Source: Trichosphaerium sp. ATCC 40318
Taxonomy: Eukaryota; Discosea; Flabellinia; Trichosidae
NCBI GenBank assembly: GCA_038496445.1
Contig: JALMLS010000478.1
Span: 1-64,000, forward strand
Reading direction: 5' to 3'
DNA length: 64,000 nucleotides
The position numbers and the translations under genes were made by a program. Below the pieces are notes generated by a model. That model ran no database searches, had not been told where the DNA came from, and was given only the letters and a program-made list of their open reading frames with translations. How positions within the stretch are numbered: the stretch's first letter is position 1; each line of letters starts with the position of its first letter. This document shows, piece after piece, positions 11,200 through 21,221 of this stretch.

Positions 11200-12233
11200 C
11201 AGTGGTGGAATCGAACAAAATACACGTGCCTAAAACGTGCCATTTGTGTGGAAAATAAACGTGCCCAAAGCGTGCCCAAAACGTGCCATTTGCGCGTTTT
11301 AACCATGACCTGTCCTTAATAGAAATTTGGAGAAAAATTCAAAATAAAAAAATTGACAAACTCAAAACTCAACCATCTCACCCCAAAGCCGATCGCTTCC
11401 AATGGTCAACAATAAAACATGTATTTTCACCCAAGTAAGCAGTAGTTAGGTTTGTATCGGCATGGCTCTAAAAGTAGGCGAAAAAATCTAAAAATACCCA
11501 AAAACCAACAATTTCTTGATTTTTCTATTTTTTGTGAATAACTCAGGTCTACTAGTATGAATCCTTTAAAAAACAAAGTATGGCCCACTATTAGGTACAA
11601 TGCATGGTTTTGTGGTGGTTTGGGGTTCAGTGCCCCTTTTTAAGGCAAAAATGATAGAAAATAGGTATTTAGGGTAGTTTAAGGATATTATGGCTCAATA
11701 ACTCCATTAAACCCCTTTTTAAAGACAATTATTGGATTTGAGAATTTTTGCCTAATTAGGTAAGTTCTTGCTTAAGTATTTACGATAAGGCAGGATTGGC
11801 AAAAAAAGCAGGTAAAATGGCAAAAACATGAAGTTGGTTGATATAAACTGGGTATCGTTTATGTGGGGATAGTTTTATGTAAAGTTTGTAATAATTGTAC
11901 CAAACCTCTTTGTAATCGTTATGTGTTATGTATCGTAATAAATTGTTATTTTCTTTTCCTCTATAAAGTGGTGTTTTATGCGTGCCCAAAACGTGTGATA
12001 TGCGTGGCAAATATGCGTGCCCAAAACGTGCCCAAAACGTAGATAATAAACGTGCCCAAAACGTGTCCAAAACGTGTGATTTGCGTGGCCAGCATGTGGA
12101 AGAGAAACGTGCCTTTTGCGTGGAAAAAAAACGTGCCCAAAACGTGTCCAAAACGTGTCTTTTGCGTGGAAAATAAACGTGCCCAAAACGTGCCCAAAAC
12201 GTGCGATTCGCGTTCTGTCCGATTCCACCACTG
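11200..12233. mobile_element. Non-autonomous hAT-like element with inverted termini
   Basis: The left end CAGTGGTGGAATCGAACAAAA (11200-11220) and the right end, read on the minus strand from 12233 as CAGTGGTGGAATCGGACAGAA, match at 19 of 21 positions. CAGTGGTGG-type ends are typical of hAT transposons. The roughly 1.03-kb interior has no transposase; it holds a unique AT-rich part, an inverted block (11660-11740) and a minisatellite. The 8 bp just outside each end (11192-11199 and 12234-12241) do not match, so a target-site duplication is not preserved or the true ends differ slightly. Family assignment rests on the termini and on a broken hAT transposase near 53 kb. Confidence 0.6.
11985..12215. 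repeat. Minisatellite of CGTGCCCAAAA units
   Basis: Degenerate tandem array whose 11-bp unit CGTGCCCAAAA (variants CGTGTCCAAAA, CGTGCCTTTTG) alternates with linkers such as TTTGCGTGGAAAATAAA. Shorter arrays of the same unit occur near 10560 and 11220-11290. The units sit inside the inverted-repeat element, toward its right end, as subterminal repeats. Reading frames through the array are artefacts of the repeat. Confidence 0.85.
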
Positions 12234-13026
12234 TTGATTTTGTTGCTTGTTGGTGAACAATACAAATGAGACCTCATAAAATTTAGCAACATTGCCAGAC
12301 TACTGGTGACAACTTTTAAACATGAACCAGTTGCAGATGTTATTTCTTCTGTTTTCAACCAAAATGGAGATAGTCAATGGCTTACACAAGTAAAAAACAC
12401 CAGATTGGGTATATTTGTGAAGTATAACTTAAGCTTTCAATGTGCAGGCACACAGCTTCCAAAAGACTTGACAATGTTGTTTAATGCTTAATGAAAATTG
12501 AAGATAAGAGTGTCAGGGACTACAAGCAAAGCCAATATACTTGGTGACAGGGATGGAGAAGAAAACCTGCTGGTTGTTACCACCAATGTTGATTTGAATG
12601 CCTTGGTCATATTGAAGTGATTGCCCTGCTAAGAGGCTCCAGCATAAGAGCAAAGAGAGTAAAAGTGTCTTGCTTCACTTTAAATGACTTGTTAGAAATT
12701 GTGCCATAAATGTGAATAAAAACATTGCAAATTGACAATGGCAGTTGTTATTACCATACAAATGCCAACATTGGGCAAGATTAATGACAAATACAGTATG
12801 AAAGCTACTAAACACCTTTTTGCTATATACTGGAATTGGGATTTTGACCTTAACCTGTACTATTGACTTTTATTTTGACTTGAATATCACCTACCCACTC
12901 ACTTTCAAACATTAAACAAAAACCTTTAAATCCCAAAATTGGTTTTTTTTTTTTTTTTAAAAAAGGTGGGTTTATTGTGCTGTGGACAACAATAACCATG
13001 TGTGCTGTTTATTACATTATATGTTT
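12234..13026. other. AT-rich interval, no supported gene
   Basis: Contains a 61-codon open stretch at 12306-12491 on the plus strand with no recognisable motif, and a long T/A tract near 12943-12965. Probably decayed mobile-element sequence. Confidence 0.4.
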
Positions 13027-13846
13027 TCATAGTTCGAAATAAAGATCTTCATCCCATTTGTCTGAGCTGTCATCATCTGAATAATAATTGTGTCTTTGCC
13101 TACTTGACCTACATATGGGTGGGGTTAGTAATTTTAACTGGTTATTGATATAAGTGTTTTTGGAGTTGGTAGGTGGTAAAGGGGGTGGATCTGGAGGTGG
13201 AGGTAAACCAGCACCAATCCTCCCATGTATCTTTAAAATCAACCATCCAATTAGCAGGTTTCCAGTAGTGGCCAACTTGTATAAACTTGACTTCATCTGG
13301 TAATGATTCACATTGGGAATTGTCAAGGCTACAAGAATGTTTTGTTGATGCCAAAACATTACCTTGAGTGGTGGGAATTTCCTGATCATGTATGAATGAA
13401 TTGCAACATTTTCATATACAGTGCATAATGGAGCTTATATGAATTGCTTTTTCTGTATTTGTGGATACTTTGAGTGTATTTTCATTCCAACTATTGAGTC
13501 CATTAGAAATGTGCTCAATAAGCATGTTGCCTACAGCCACTGCATAATCCCATTCAAAGAAAAGACAATGACGCTGAAGTGGGTACTGTGAGTCTGAATG
13601 CTTGACAGGTAGTAGTTTTAGTAAAAAACGCCACAAAATATCACGTGGCCTATTAATTCCCCTAAGTGAGCTGACAGACTTCAACATCTTATGGACTTTC
13701 CATCCTTTATCCCTCATTGCCTGCAATGTGGGGGGCCATTTGACTTCAGAAGCTTTGGGTGTGTTGTGTTTGACAATGTCAGACACTTTAGCATACTTTT
13801 GAGTTTGGGGTATTAAATCCCAAAATTGGTAAAGGTATGGCAGCAC
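13027..13846 (-). pseudogene. Degraded mobile-element coding remnant
   Basis: Two minus-strand reading frames of 144 and 120 codons lie head to tail with a stop between them and no good intron to join them. The first contains RPRDILWRFLLKLLPVKH followed by HCLFFEWDYAVAVGNMLIEH. This resembles the zinc-finger/RT-associated tail of LINE-type retroelements (W-R-x3-LP ... C-LFF). The second contains GHYWKPANWMVDFKDTWEDW in one frame and a Pro-rich tract in the other, suggesting frame decay. A retroelement origin is inference from these short similarities. Confidence 0.35.
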
Positions 13847-13934
13847 TTGGGAATAGAATTAAGTAATAAGCATTTCCTAACAATTTTATTACATGAGTAG
13901 TAATTTACAGGTTGTTTCCAATGCTGTTGCAAAT

Positions 13935-15280
13935 TTACAAAAGCATACACCCTCTGCGACCTCCTCGGCCCTTTCTTGGCGGAATAAATACATCATCATC
14001 ATCGCCCTTGCCACTGGCAGTAGCTTCTCCAGTTCCTAGATTTGCATTGGCTTGCTTCCTGACTTTAAGGACGGTATCTACAGCCAATTTGAACACTGTT
14101 TGCAGATTTTGTCGAGTTTTGGCTGATACTTCAATGTACTTGACAGCTTGAATCTCGTCTTTAACACCTTCTCCTTCAGCTGTGGTGACAGGCTCATATT
14201 CGCCGGTACTAGGATCAGCAGCTTCTTCTTCACGGAGATCGACCTTAGTGCCAATCAAGAAGTATGGCACTTCTGGGACGTAGTGGTTTACCTCAGGGAA
14301 CCACTATTTTGAATAAAACAGTTAAAAAGTGCAAAAAAAACAGTAAAGATGAGTACTAAACGCATAAAAACAAGTTAAAAAATTACCTTTTCCTTGATAG
14401 AGGCAAATGAAGATTTGGTTACTGTAGAAAAACAGAGTAGAACAATATCGGCTCCCTAAAATAACATACATGAGACAATGCGTATAATTGGCTTTAGCGT
14501 AAAACACAAAAAAAAAAGCAGGCGTGACTAGAAATCAAAGGATATCTAACGAACGTACTGGGTAGCTGAGAGGGCGAAGACGATCGTAATCTTCCTATTT
14601 TTAATATATAAGTGGATTGTTGTGACTGTGTGAGGTTTCGAAAAGAACGTCACGTGCGCTTTTACCCACGTGGGGTTTGCCGCAATATATAAATAGCAAA
14701 TGTGTTTTGTTGCTTATTGCGCAAACAAAAAAAGCCAATTACTCCTTTTGTTGACGTACTTGACCAGCGGTATCCCACAAGTGTAGAAGTACTGTACTGC
14801 CATCATCCCGTTCTAGTTGCGCGGTGTAGTTCTATTATAGCGGGTGCCATTAGTAAATCATTTAAAAAAACCGGTTGATCTATGCGTACCTCGAAGACAG
14901 TAGGTACGTATTCTGTTGGGAATTTACCCTTGGCAAAAGAAATGAGTAGGGATCTAGACAACCCATTAGCTGTATTTTTTTTTCTGATTATGTAACGCCA
15001 AGTATTTATTTTTGGTGATTGTATTTGTCGTGTAGAACGGTCTTGTTAGGCGAAAACAAAATTTTATCGGTCGAGAATTGCGTAAAATTAAACAAAAGGC
15101 ATTAACCGCGCCACTTGTAGGGCACACGGCGCGCAAATGATATTTTTTTTCGATAACGCACGTTTTTCCTACAGCGCCATCACCGACTACGACCAGCTTT
15201 ACACGTTGTTGAGATGCACCTTCACCACCTACATTAGAATCTTAATAACTTTGTTCTGTTTACGTACCAGCTTTGCTCAT
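13935..15280 (-). CDS. Rho/Rac-family small GTPase
   Basis: The exons assemble to a complete Rho-type GTPase: P-loop GDGAVGKTS, effector loop YVPTVFENYTAQ, switch II WDTAGQEDYDRLRPLSYP, the GTKVDL guanine specificity motif and EVSAKTRQN (SAK). The C-terminus ends in CMLL, a CAAX box whose final Leu predicts geranylgeranylation, after a basic RKGRGGRRG stretch. The region between the SAK motif and the CAAX box has an acidic, Gly-rich insert. A Rho-type DPSTGEYEP insert region follows GTKVDL. Rho GTPases act at membranes to direct actin. At least six introns, with GTACGT-type donors at several. The conservative start is the ATG at 15280 (MSKAGGEGASQQ); see the next entry for a possible upstream extension. 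Confidence 0.9.
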
Positions 15281-15420
15281 GACTTGTTCAAAAAGTTTAA
15301 AAAAATGCTGTTTTGACTTGAAAATAACTTGTTGATTTTTTTTGTAATAAATTGGTGGAAAAATGTGTACAGACTTTACAATTCAAAAAAAAAAAAAATC
15401 GCTCAATGCGCAATTACGTA

Positions 15421-15782
15421 CCGCCACCATTTTCTAGGGTCTCTATTCTATCCTTTAATGTAGACAAAGCTGCTTGGACCTGTTTATCGTCTATATCTTG
15501 TTATTGTTAAGGTCTACAGTATTGATCTTGGTTTCTCTATTAAAAATGCTTGGTTTTGCAGTATTTTTATCTGAAAGGATACAGTCGGTCCATTTGGCTT
15601 CATTTGCCCACTCCAAGAGCTCGTCTTTCTGTAAGTAGTAAGCATCTACTGATCGACTTGAAAAGGGTGCAAAAGCGTCGTAAAATAGGTAAAACCCGTA
15701 GTGGGTTCGTTGTGTTTTTTTTTTAGTGCACAACGGACGAGTTTGGTTTTTTTGTGTTGTGCAACTAACGTACAGAACTCAT
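15421..15782 (-). other. Possible upstream exons of the Rho GTPase gene
   Basis: Upstream of the conservative start, the frame DKQVQAALSTLKDRIETLENGG (15424-15490) ends at a GTACGT donor. It can splice in phase to the AG just before the MSKA codon, giving ENGG-V-MSKAGG. Further upstream, the frame SVDAYYLQKDELLEWANEAKW can splice to the coiled-coil-like stretch. This would add about 50 residues N-terminal to the G domain. Start codon candidates are at 15733 and 15782; the latter does not join in frame. It may instead be a small separate gene. Confidence 0.4.
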
Positions 15783-16133
15783 TGTGATCTTCTAACACGC
15801 CAACAGAGCGGATGTGCTATGTTGCAACGAGCTTTGGTTTTAAGTACTCCGCGTAGTGGGCAATAAGCCAGCACTAGGATCCTTAAAAGGCAACCCCAAT
15901 GGCGCTATGTCCGCTTTGCCAGGAACGCGTAGCCCATTTTACAAGAGGGTTTGTTCTGTTTTTGTTGCAAATGACGATTTTACGATAATTTATTATTATT
16001 TCAGGTTAGCGCAATGACACGCGCATTTAAAAAAGAAGGTGCTTTGAATAACTAAATGCAGTTGAAGGGGGTAGGTAGTAGGCACTCTGTCAATCACAAA
16101 AAAAAAAAGGTTACGCTGCTAAAAATGGTGACA
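15783..16133. other. Intergenic spacer
   Basis: No supported gene. It separates the Rho GTPase 5' region and the 3' end of the dynamin-like GTPase, both on the minus strand. Confidence 0.4.
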
Positions 16134-19032
16134 TCAGTCTTGTGGATACTTGCTGTCAATTAAATCTCGCAATTCCTTCTCTGTGTCCACCGCTGTGGCA
16201 ATAAGTTTGCCTATAACCTCTACTTTCTTTTCTTGTTCCTTTATAAAATCGGCAAAAGGCTGTAGCCTTCCATTCAGCAGCTTTACTTGATCATCCTAAA
16301 ACAACACCAAGTTAGTTCATTTTTCACGTGCTACTGGGACAAAGCTGTAAAAAAAAGAGTGTACCAATTCAATTTCGAATTTTGATAGCAACGAATCCTT
16401 TAGCCTGGAGCGCAAAGAATCTATTCGTGTGCACAGTTCACGCTAATAGTAGAAATGAGATGAGAAGAAATAAGCACATTGGGTTTTTTTGATCAAGAGA
16501 TAATAATAATGTTTACCTTCATTTGCATTCGTGTGTAAGGCAAAATCGCAAGTCCTAGTCCAGCGACAACCGTAGCGGGAACAATGCCGCTTAGGTCAAA
16601 GAATGAAGACGATAGCACTGTGCCAAGACCAACACCAGCGATTTCAAAAGCTGCAAATTGGTAGATGGAGCTTTTTACAATGGCGTTAACTTTGTCCGCC
16701 TCGTTTGTCCTGTCGTATGTCTCTAAGATGCGAGAACTACTTGCACCAATACCTAGAAACGCGTCAACAAGCATCGATCATAATAAGGAAAAGAAAGAGG
16801 GCGTACTGTGTAAAAGTGACTCCCGATCGTATTCAAAGGCTGTGCTCACTTGCAAATTTTTGTTCAAGCGCTTCACATTGTGGGCATTCAGGTATGTCAC
16901 GATATCTCGCATCTTCTTGCCGGTCTGTTTCAACAACCAATCTATAATGTCTGATACATCATCATCAATATCCTTTTCGCGATTAGCGTGTAAAACAACT
17001 ACAAAACGCAAGCATGCATACCTTAACTGTAGAGCCGACAACGTTGAGCTCAAAACTTGTTTTCACTTTATCACCTGACACCAAGTCAGCGACATTGGTC
17101 AACCTAACAGTCTTTTCTATAAAATCCAATCCCCTTTCCTGCATTCTGTGGTATCCTGTCAGTACACAAGGACCCTAATTATCGAGGATAGTAATACCTT
17201 TGGAATGCAAGATCAATCTTTGTGCATCTATGATGGAAATCTGCCATCATCTGCAAAACTGTCAACCAAACAACGTGCGGAGGGACTAGCAAAAAACCTG
17301 GCAATAAGGTACGGTACCTCTTCTCTGAATTCTGTTATTCTAATAGCCACTGTATCTAGAGCTCTTTTATCTTGTTCTAGTGTCTCTTTAACTTTTTGCA
17401 TCTCTACCGAATATTTGTCCAGTATGCGTGCCGCGACACCTGTGTTCGAATGACTGTTAGTTCAAAACGTCCACAAAGCGTGGGGAGTGTGTAAAATGTG
17501 TTTGATAATCACATTAGCATACCAAGAGGGTTCCTGACTTTCAAAGCGAAGCGCTTGGAGGAATCCAGCGTTTTTAGAATGTAATTTTCAAGTGCACCAA
17601 ATTTGGATTCCTCCCACACTGGATTCTTTGCCAATACTTTCTATGTTAATATTGTCAACGACCAGGTAACAGAAAGATAGTACAGATAGAGTCTATCATA
17701 TGTACCTGTGTTTCTGAAGCATCAGCTTTCTTATCAATAGTGCGCTTGGCAGCAATGGCGCGTTTAGAGCTGACAGGGAATACCAGAGGATCAAAGTGCA
17801 GATACTTGGACGCAGAATCTAACCAACAACGTATTAGTTACTTGGGTTTTCTTAGAGCGACAAAAACCAAAGCTAACAAACACGTGCCAACAACAAATGA
17901 TTGCACATTTTGAATCTCGTCAGGAGGATCCAGAATATCAATCTTCGACAACACGAACACAATCTTTTTCTTGTACGTCCGGATTAATTCAAGAAACTGA
18001 CGCTCAGACTGACTGAACGGTCTGTCAGAACTGGTAATGAACAAGATAAGATCTGATCTTGGGATGAAATGCTCAGTAATGGCTTGATGATTCTCAATCA
18101 CTAGAAACGTCGTTAGTTAGCGCTGCCTTGTTATTGTTACAATAAACAACAAACAAACGAACCTGCATTGGTTCCCGGTGTGTCAACAAGACTCATTTGT
18201 TTGAGCCAAGTGACAGGTAAGTACAATTCTCTGACACCTTCATCCTTAGCACTTGCTGTTTCGCGCACCTAACAACAACAAAGTGTCAATAATACCCCCT
18301 CAAATTTACTGATCAATTGTTATTGCACGCACCCTTTCACCGAAGCGCATGATGTCTACCTTTGAGGTTGTAGGTGTGGCACCGAATGCGAGGTACTTGT
18401 CTCCCAATAGCGCGTTTAAAAATGTACCTATTCAAAAAAGAACAAAGACATTAGCCACTCTTCATTTTTTTTAGAATAGCAGCCACCGTACTTTTGCCAC
18501 TGTTAAACTCGCCAACCACCACGAGCATGAAGAGTTCTTGTAAATGCTCTATGCTTCTCTGTACTTGGTATTTGTCCTCCCTTTTGTAGCATGTGTTTCA
18601 GTACAAACTCAATGAGTTCACGGAACGCACTCTTCGGCATCAATTGTTTCTAATGTATCACTTATGTGTTTCAAAAGTTCTATTTCTCTGTTAACCACTT
18701 CGTTTTGTTCGTCTGACAGCATGGTTTCTACACGTTGAATCGTTTTTGGGTCCTACAGCGCTGTCACTTACATTGCCTTCAAAAACAATATTTTTCAGTA
18801 CTTTAGATGTTGCGTAGTGGCGTAGCGTTGGTTTAAAGCTCCATCGGCGGTTGAAAGTGTCTAACCACCGGCAACTTGGGGAACCGGCGACGCTGCGCGT
18901 CGTTTTAGCTATAGTATGCCTACAGAGCGCGTGTGTGCTAACGGTTCTAATTTGTTTGTGCTGTGAAGCTCGTACTCTCACACTAGGCACATTGCGCATG
19001 CGTGTAGAGTAAGCGCAACTGTATCTCAGCAT
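16134..19032 (-). CDS. FZL/bacterial-dynamin-like large GTPase, organellar
   Basis: The N-terminus (from 19032) is Arg/Ser/Thr-rich and almost free of acidic residues for about 80 residues, like a mitochondrial presequence. The G domain follows: G1 VVVGEFNSGKST (near 18500), a G2-region TPTTSKVDIM, G3 LVDTPGTNA (near 18190) and G4 SKIDILD (near 17940). Long helical segments follow, then a hydrophobic paddle at about 16520-16640 (AGVGLGTVLSSSFFDLSGIV, GLGLAILPYTRM) and a helical C-terminus ending in KYPQD. Domain order and the GEFNSGKS P-loop match the FZL/bacterial dynamin-like proteins that remodel thylakoid or bacterial membranes, rather than mitofusin or classical dynamin. Likely role: inner organellar membrane fusion or shaping. 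Contains a 19-nt intron near its 5' end. Confidence 0.8.
18753..18771 (-). other. 19-nt intron in the dynamin-like GTPase gene
   Basis: On the coding strand the sequence is GTAAGTGACAGCGCTGTAG. Read through, the frame stops soon after. Removed, the frame continues as DPKTIQRVETMLSDEQNE and on to the P-loop exon. This is an inferred junction, but the frame is only restored by removing exactly these 19 nt (or an equivalent change of one base). Confidence 0.65.
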
Positions 19033-19349
19033 GTTTTGTACAACGTAAAATATTCGAAAAAAAGTTACTAAACTGTTATGTTAAGTTGGGGCGCGGCCTC
19101 ACTAGGAATTCAACCAACCAAAACACGTGCAATGCAACTTACTGAACCCAGTAAATGCCTTGGATACATTGAAGGTGTGACACAGTGTAACCATTGCAGA
19201 GTCGATGCAACAACGTCTAGACAGTGAAGGAAGTACAAAAAAACAAGATTTAGCCTTAATTTAGCCACTAAAGATACACCACAATAAATACAACTAAAGT
19301 AGCCTTCAGCGCGTCAGATGATAGTGCAACAGGGTATTGGTAAAAGAAA
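19033..19349. other. Intergenic spacer / promoter of dynamin-like GTPase
   Basis: About 320 bp between two minus-strand genes. No coding sequence recognised. It should contain the promoter of the downstream GTPase and the 3' end signals of cyclin Y. Confidence 0.4.
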
Positions 19350-20871
19350 CTACTGGTGAGATGCGAGAAAACGCGGATTGGGATCTGAGGTATCTAGTGC
19401 TCTGTTTGCCTAGACACGCACGTCAATACACATAACGACATGACTCTTTTTCGTTGTACCTGAGGAGTACTTTGTGACAAATTCGTTCTCAAGTTAGGAG
19501 TTGTAGATTTGCTCTTTGCAACGCTGGCAAAGGTCTCATAAGCCTTTGGTGTCTTAATTTTGCCCTGGAAAATATTTAGCGTCTAGATGCTATGTGGCTA
19601 CTAAGTAATAATCGCGTACTTCAAGAATGCGCAAGTCTTCGTCTTTGATAGGCTTCAGTGTGTATTGGCGAGATGAATCGCGTTCGGACACTGACCTTAG
19701 TTCGAAATAACATTTAGCATACCTAACACCAATAAGACAACTGTTGATATACTTTGGTATTTACTCTGTTGCTGTTATTGTCACCTCAAAATTTAATTTT
19801 CCTATACAACGATGATTAGTTGTCTGCAAGTATACTTGGGTTTTTCAAGTGTACTGAGGAAGTGTCTTTCCAAGTTATTGAGGTCTTCCACCTTAACACT
19901 AGGAAACACAGCGAGAAAATCGGCATTCCATACAGCTGCTTCCTCCCACACTATTGCGGCATATTATTAGCATATATCACGTGGGTAAAATAATAATTTA
20001 AAAAAAAAGTGTTTGTTCATACCTTTAGAAGCAATCAACAGTGCACCAATCAAAACGCGACGCCAATTAATAGGTTGAAGTACTAAGCCAGTGCGGCTTG
20101 TCAACCGATCGACGTATGCCTGGAAGCTTAGGTGAGTACTAATAGTATCACAAAGTTTTTATTTGGTACCAACGCCATAACGCCCGCCTCTGGAGCAAGC
20201 TGTTCCACGCGAAAGATTACAGCCAAGAAATTTGTGATGGAGCGTATTGACGGTATTTTACTTGTGTCTGGTGTACCTGGTGTCTATGCTTGGCGTTAGC
20301 AAATCAAAGAGCAGAAAAAAAGAAAGCTACTCACTAGTGGGTGAAGCTTTTCGTCGTATATCTTGAGCGTCTTTGGCTTCTTTATCGAGGCGTTCTTACT
20401 TATAACCCAATGGAGCGTTGTAGCACAGCTTCATAAGAAAGTGTAAGTACGGCGTAAATTAACAAAGGAGCGAAAACGCGTTGGGTTACCAGTGTATCAC
20501 TTCCACAACGTCTGGGTTGCTTATTGTATCTTCAATAAACAATGATGAGGTTGAATGCGCCTTTAAGCCCTGAGAACGCAATTTGGCCAGCGCTGGGTTC
20601 TTTTTGATAGGTGGTCGCCCTAATCCAAAAATAAATAATCACGTGCCATGTAACGGCATCCTCAGCACCTTTTGAAATAATTTTAGGCAGCTTTACTTTA
20701 GGTGTAGCTGGAATTTCCTCGTCTATACCATTTATTAGCGTAACTAAATCCATTTGATGCGTTTGTACCGGCTACATCGAATTGGAGAGCAGGTGGGTCG
20801 ATTCTACCATTATTTGGTGTATCCTCTCCTGAGGAGTATCCAGACGAAGACTCGGACGAGGTGGTGGACAT
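19350..20871 (-). CDS. CCNY: Cyclin Y-type cyclin
   Basis: Starts at 20871 with MSTTSSESSSGYSSGEDTP. A 25-nt intron (20744-20768) and a roughly 47-nt intron restore the frame into LPKIISKGRPPIKKNPALAK. The cyclin box follows: KIYDEKLHPL, IPSIRSITNFLAVIFRVEQL, YVDRLTSRTGLVLQPINWRR, VLIGALLIASK, AVWNADFLAVFPSVKVEDLN, NLERHFLSTLE and YAKCYFELRSVSERD. The patterns PxNWRRxLIGALLxASK and NLERxFL are characteristic of cyclin Y. Cyclin Y recruits PCTAIRE/PFTAIRE kinases (CDK14/16 in animals) to membranes through an N-terminal myristoylated glycine; here the second residue is Ser, so myristoylation is not evident. The C-terminus is Ser/Thr-rich. Confidence 0.88.
20744..20768 (-). other. 25-nt intron in the cyclin Y gene
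   Basis: GTACAAACGCATCAAATGGATTTAG on the coding strand. Its removal joins LQFDVA to VTLINGIDEEIPATP in phase. Unspliced, the frame from the ATG at 20871 reaches a stop within the next exon. Confidence 0.6.
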
Positions 20872-21221
20872 GCGCTATCACTCAAGGCAGGTTTTGTGAA
20901 TGGAAAAAAAAAACTGCAAAAATGTGTATTCATTCATCAATGAAATAACTTATAATTCTGCTTTACACAACGTGAGTACAGGAGTTAAATAGATTATGCG
21001 AAAGCTCTCATTATACGAAGGGAGGTAGCGTCATAAGCGCCAAGTCTTCGAGAATTCGTTTGTTTAAATTAGTCTGCAAGCACTGTTTCCCGTTGTCTAT
21101 TGCGACTGTGTCGACCGATTGTTGTACGCGAACGCTTGCCCTTCGTAGGCTGTGGCGAGTCGCTACCCTCCTTTGGAAAGACGTCAATTATCTCAATAAT
21201 TCCAAAAAGGCGACTGAGCGC
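20872..21221. other. Intergenic spacer, cyclin Y promoter side
   Basis: No supported gene. It lies between the start of cyclin Y and the stop of the SH3-LRR-CH gene, both minus strand. Confidence 0.4.

Noticed and set aside
11985-12215. CRISPR-like alternation of repeats and spacers (CGTGCCCAAAA)
   Set aside because: Units are 11 bp and degenerate, spacers are not unique, and the host is a eukaryote. It is a minisatellite inside a transposon-like element.
11780-12358. 192-codon minus-strand ORF and its two frame shadows
   Set aside because: Open in all three frames because the 11-bp repeat contains no stop; not a protein.
13912-14151. Plus-strand ORF over the Rho GTPase last exon
   Set aside because: Exactly antisense to well-supported Rho coding sequence.
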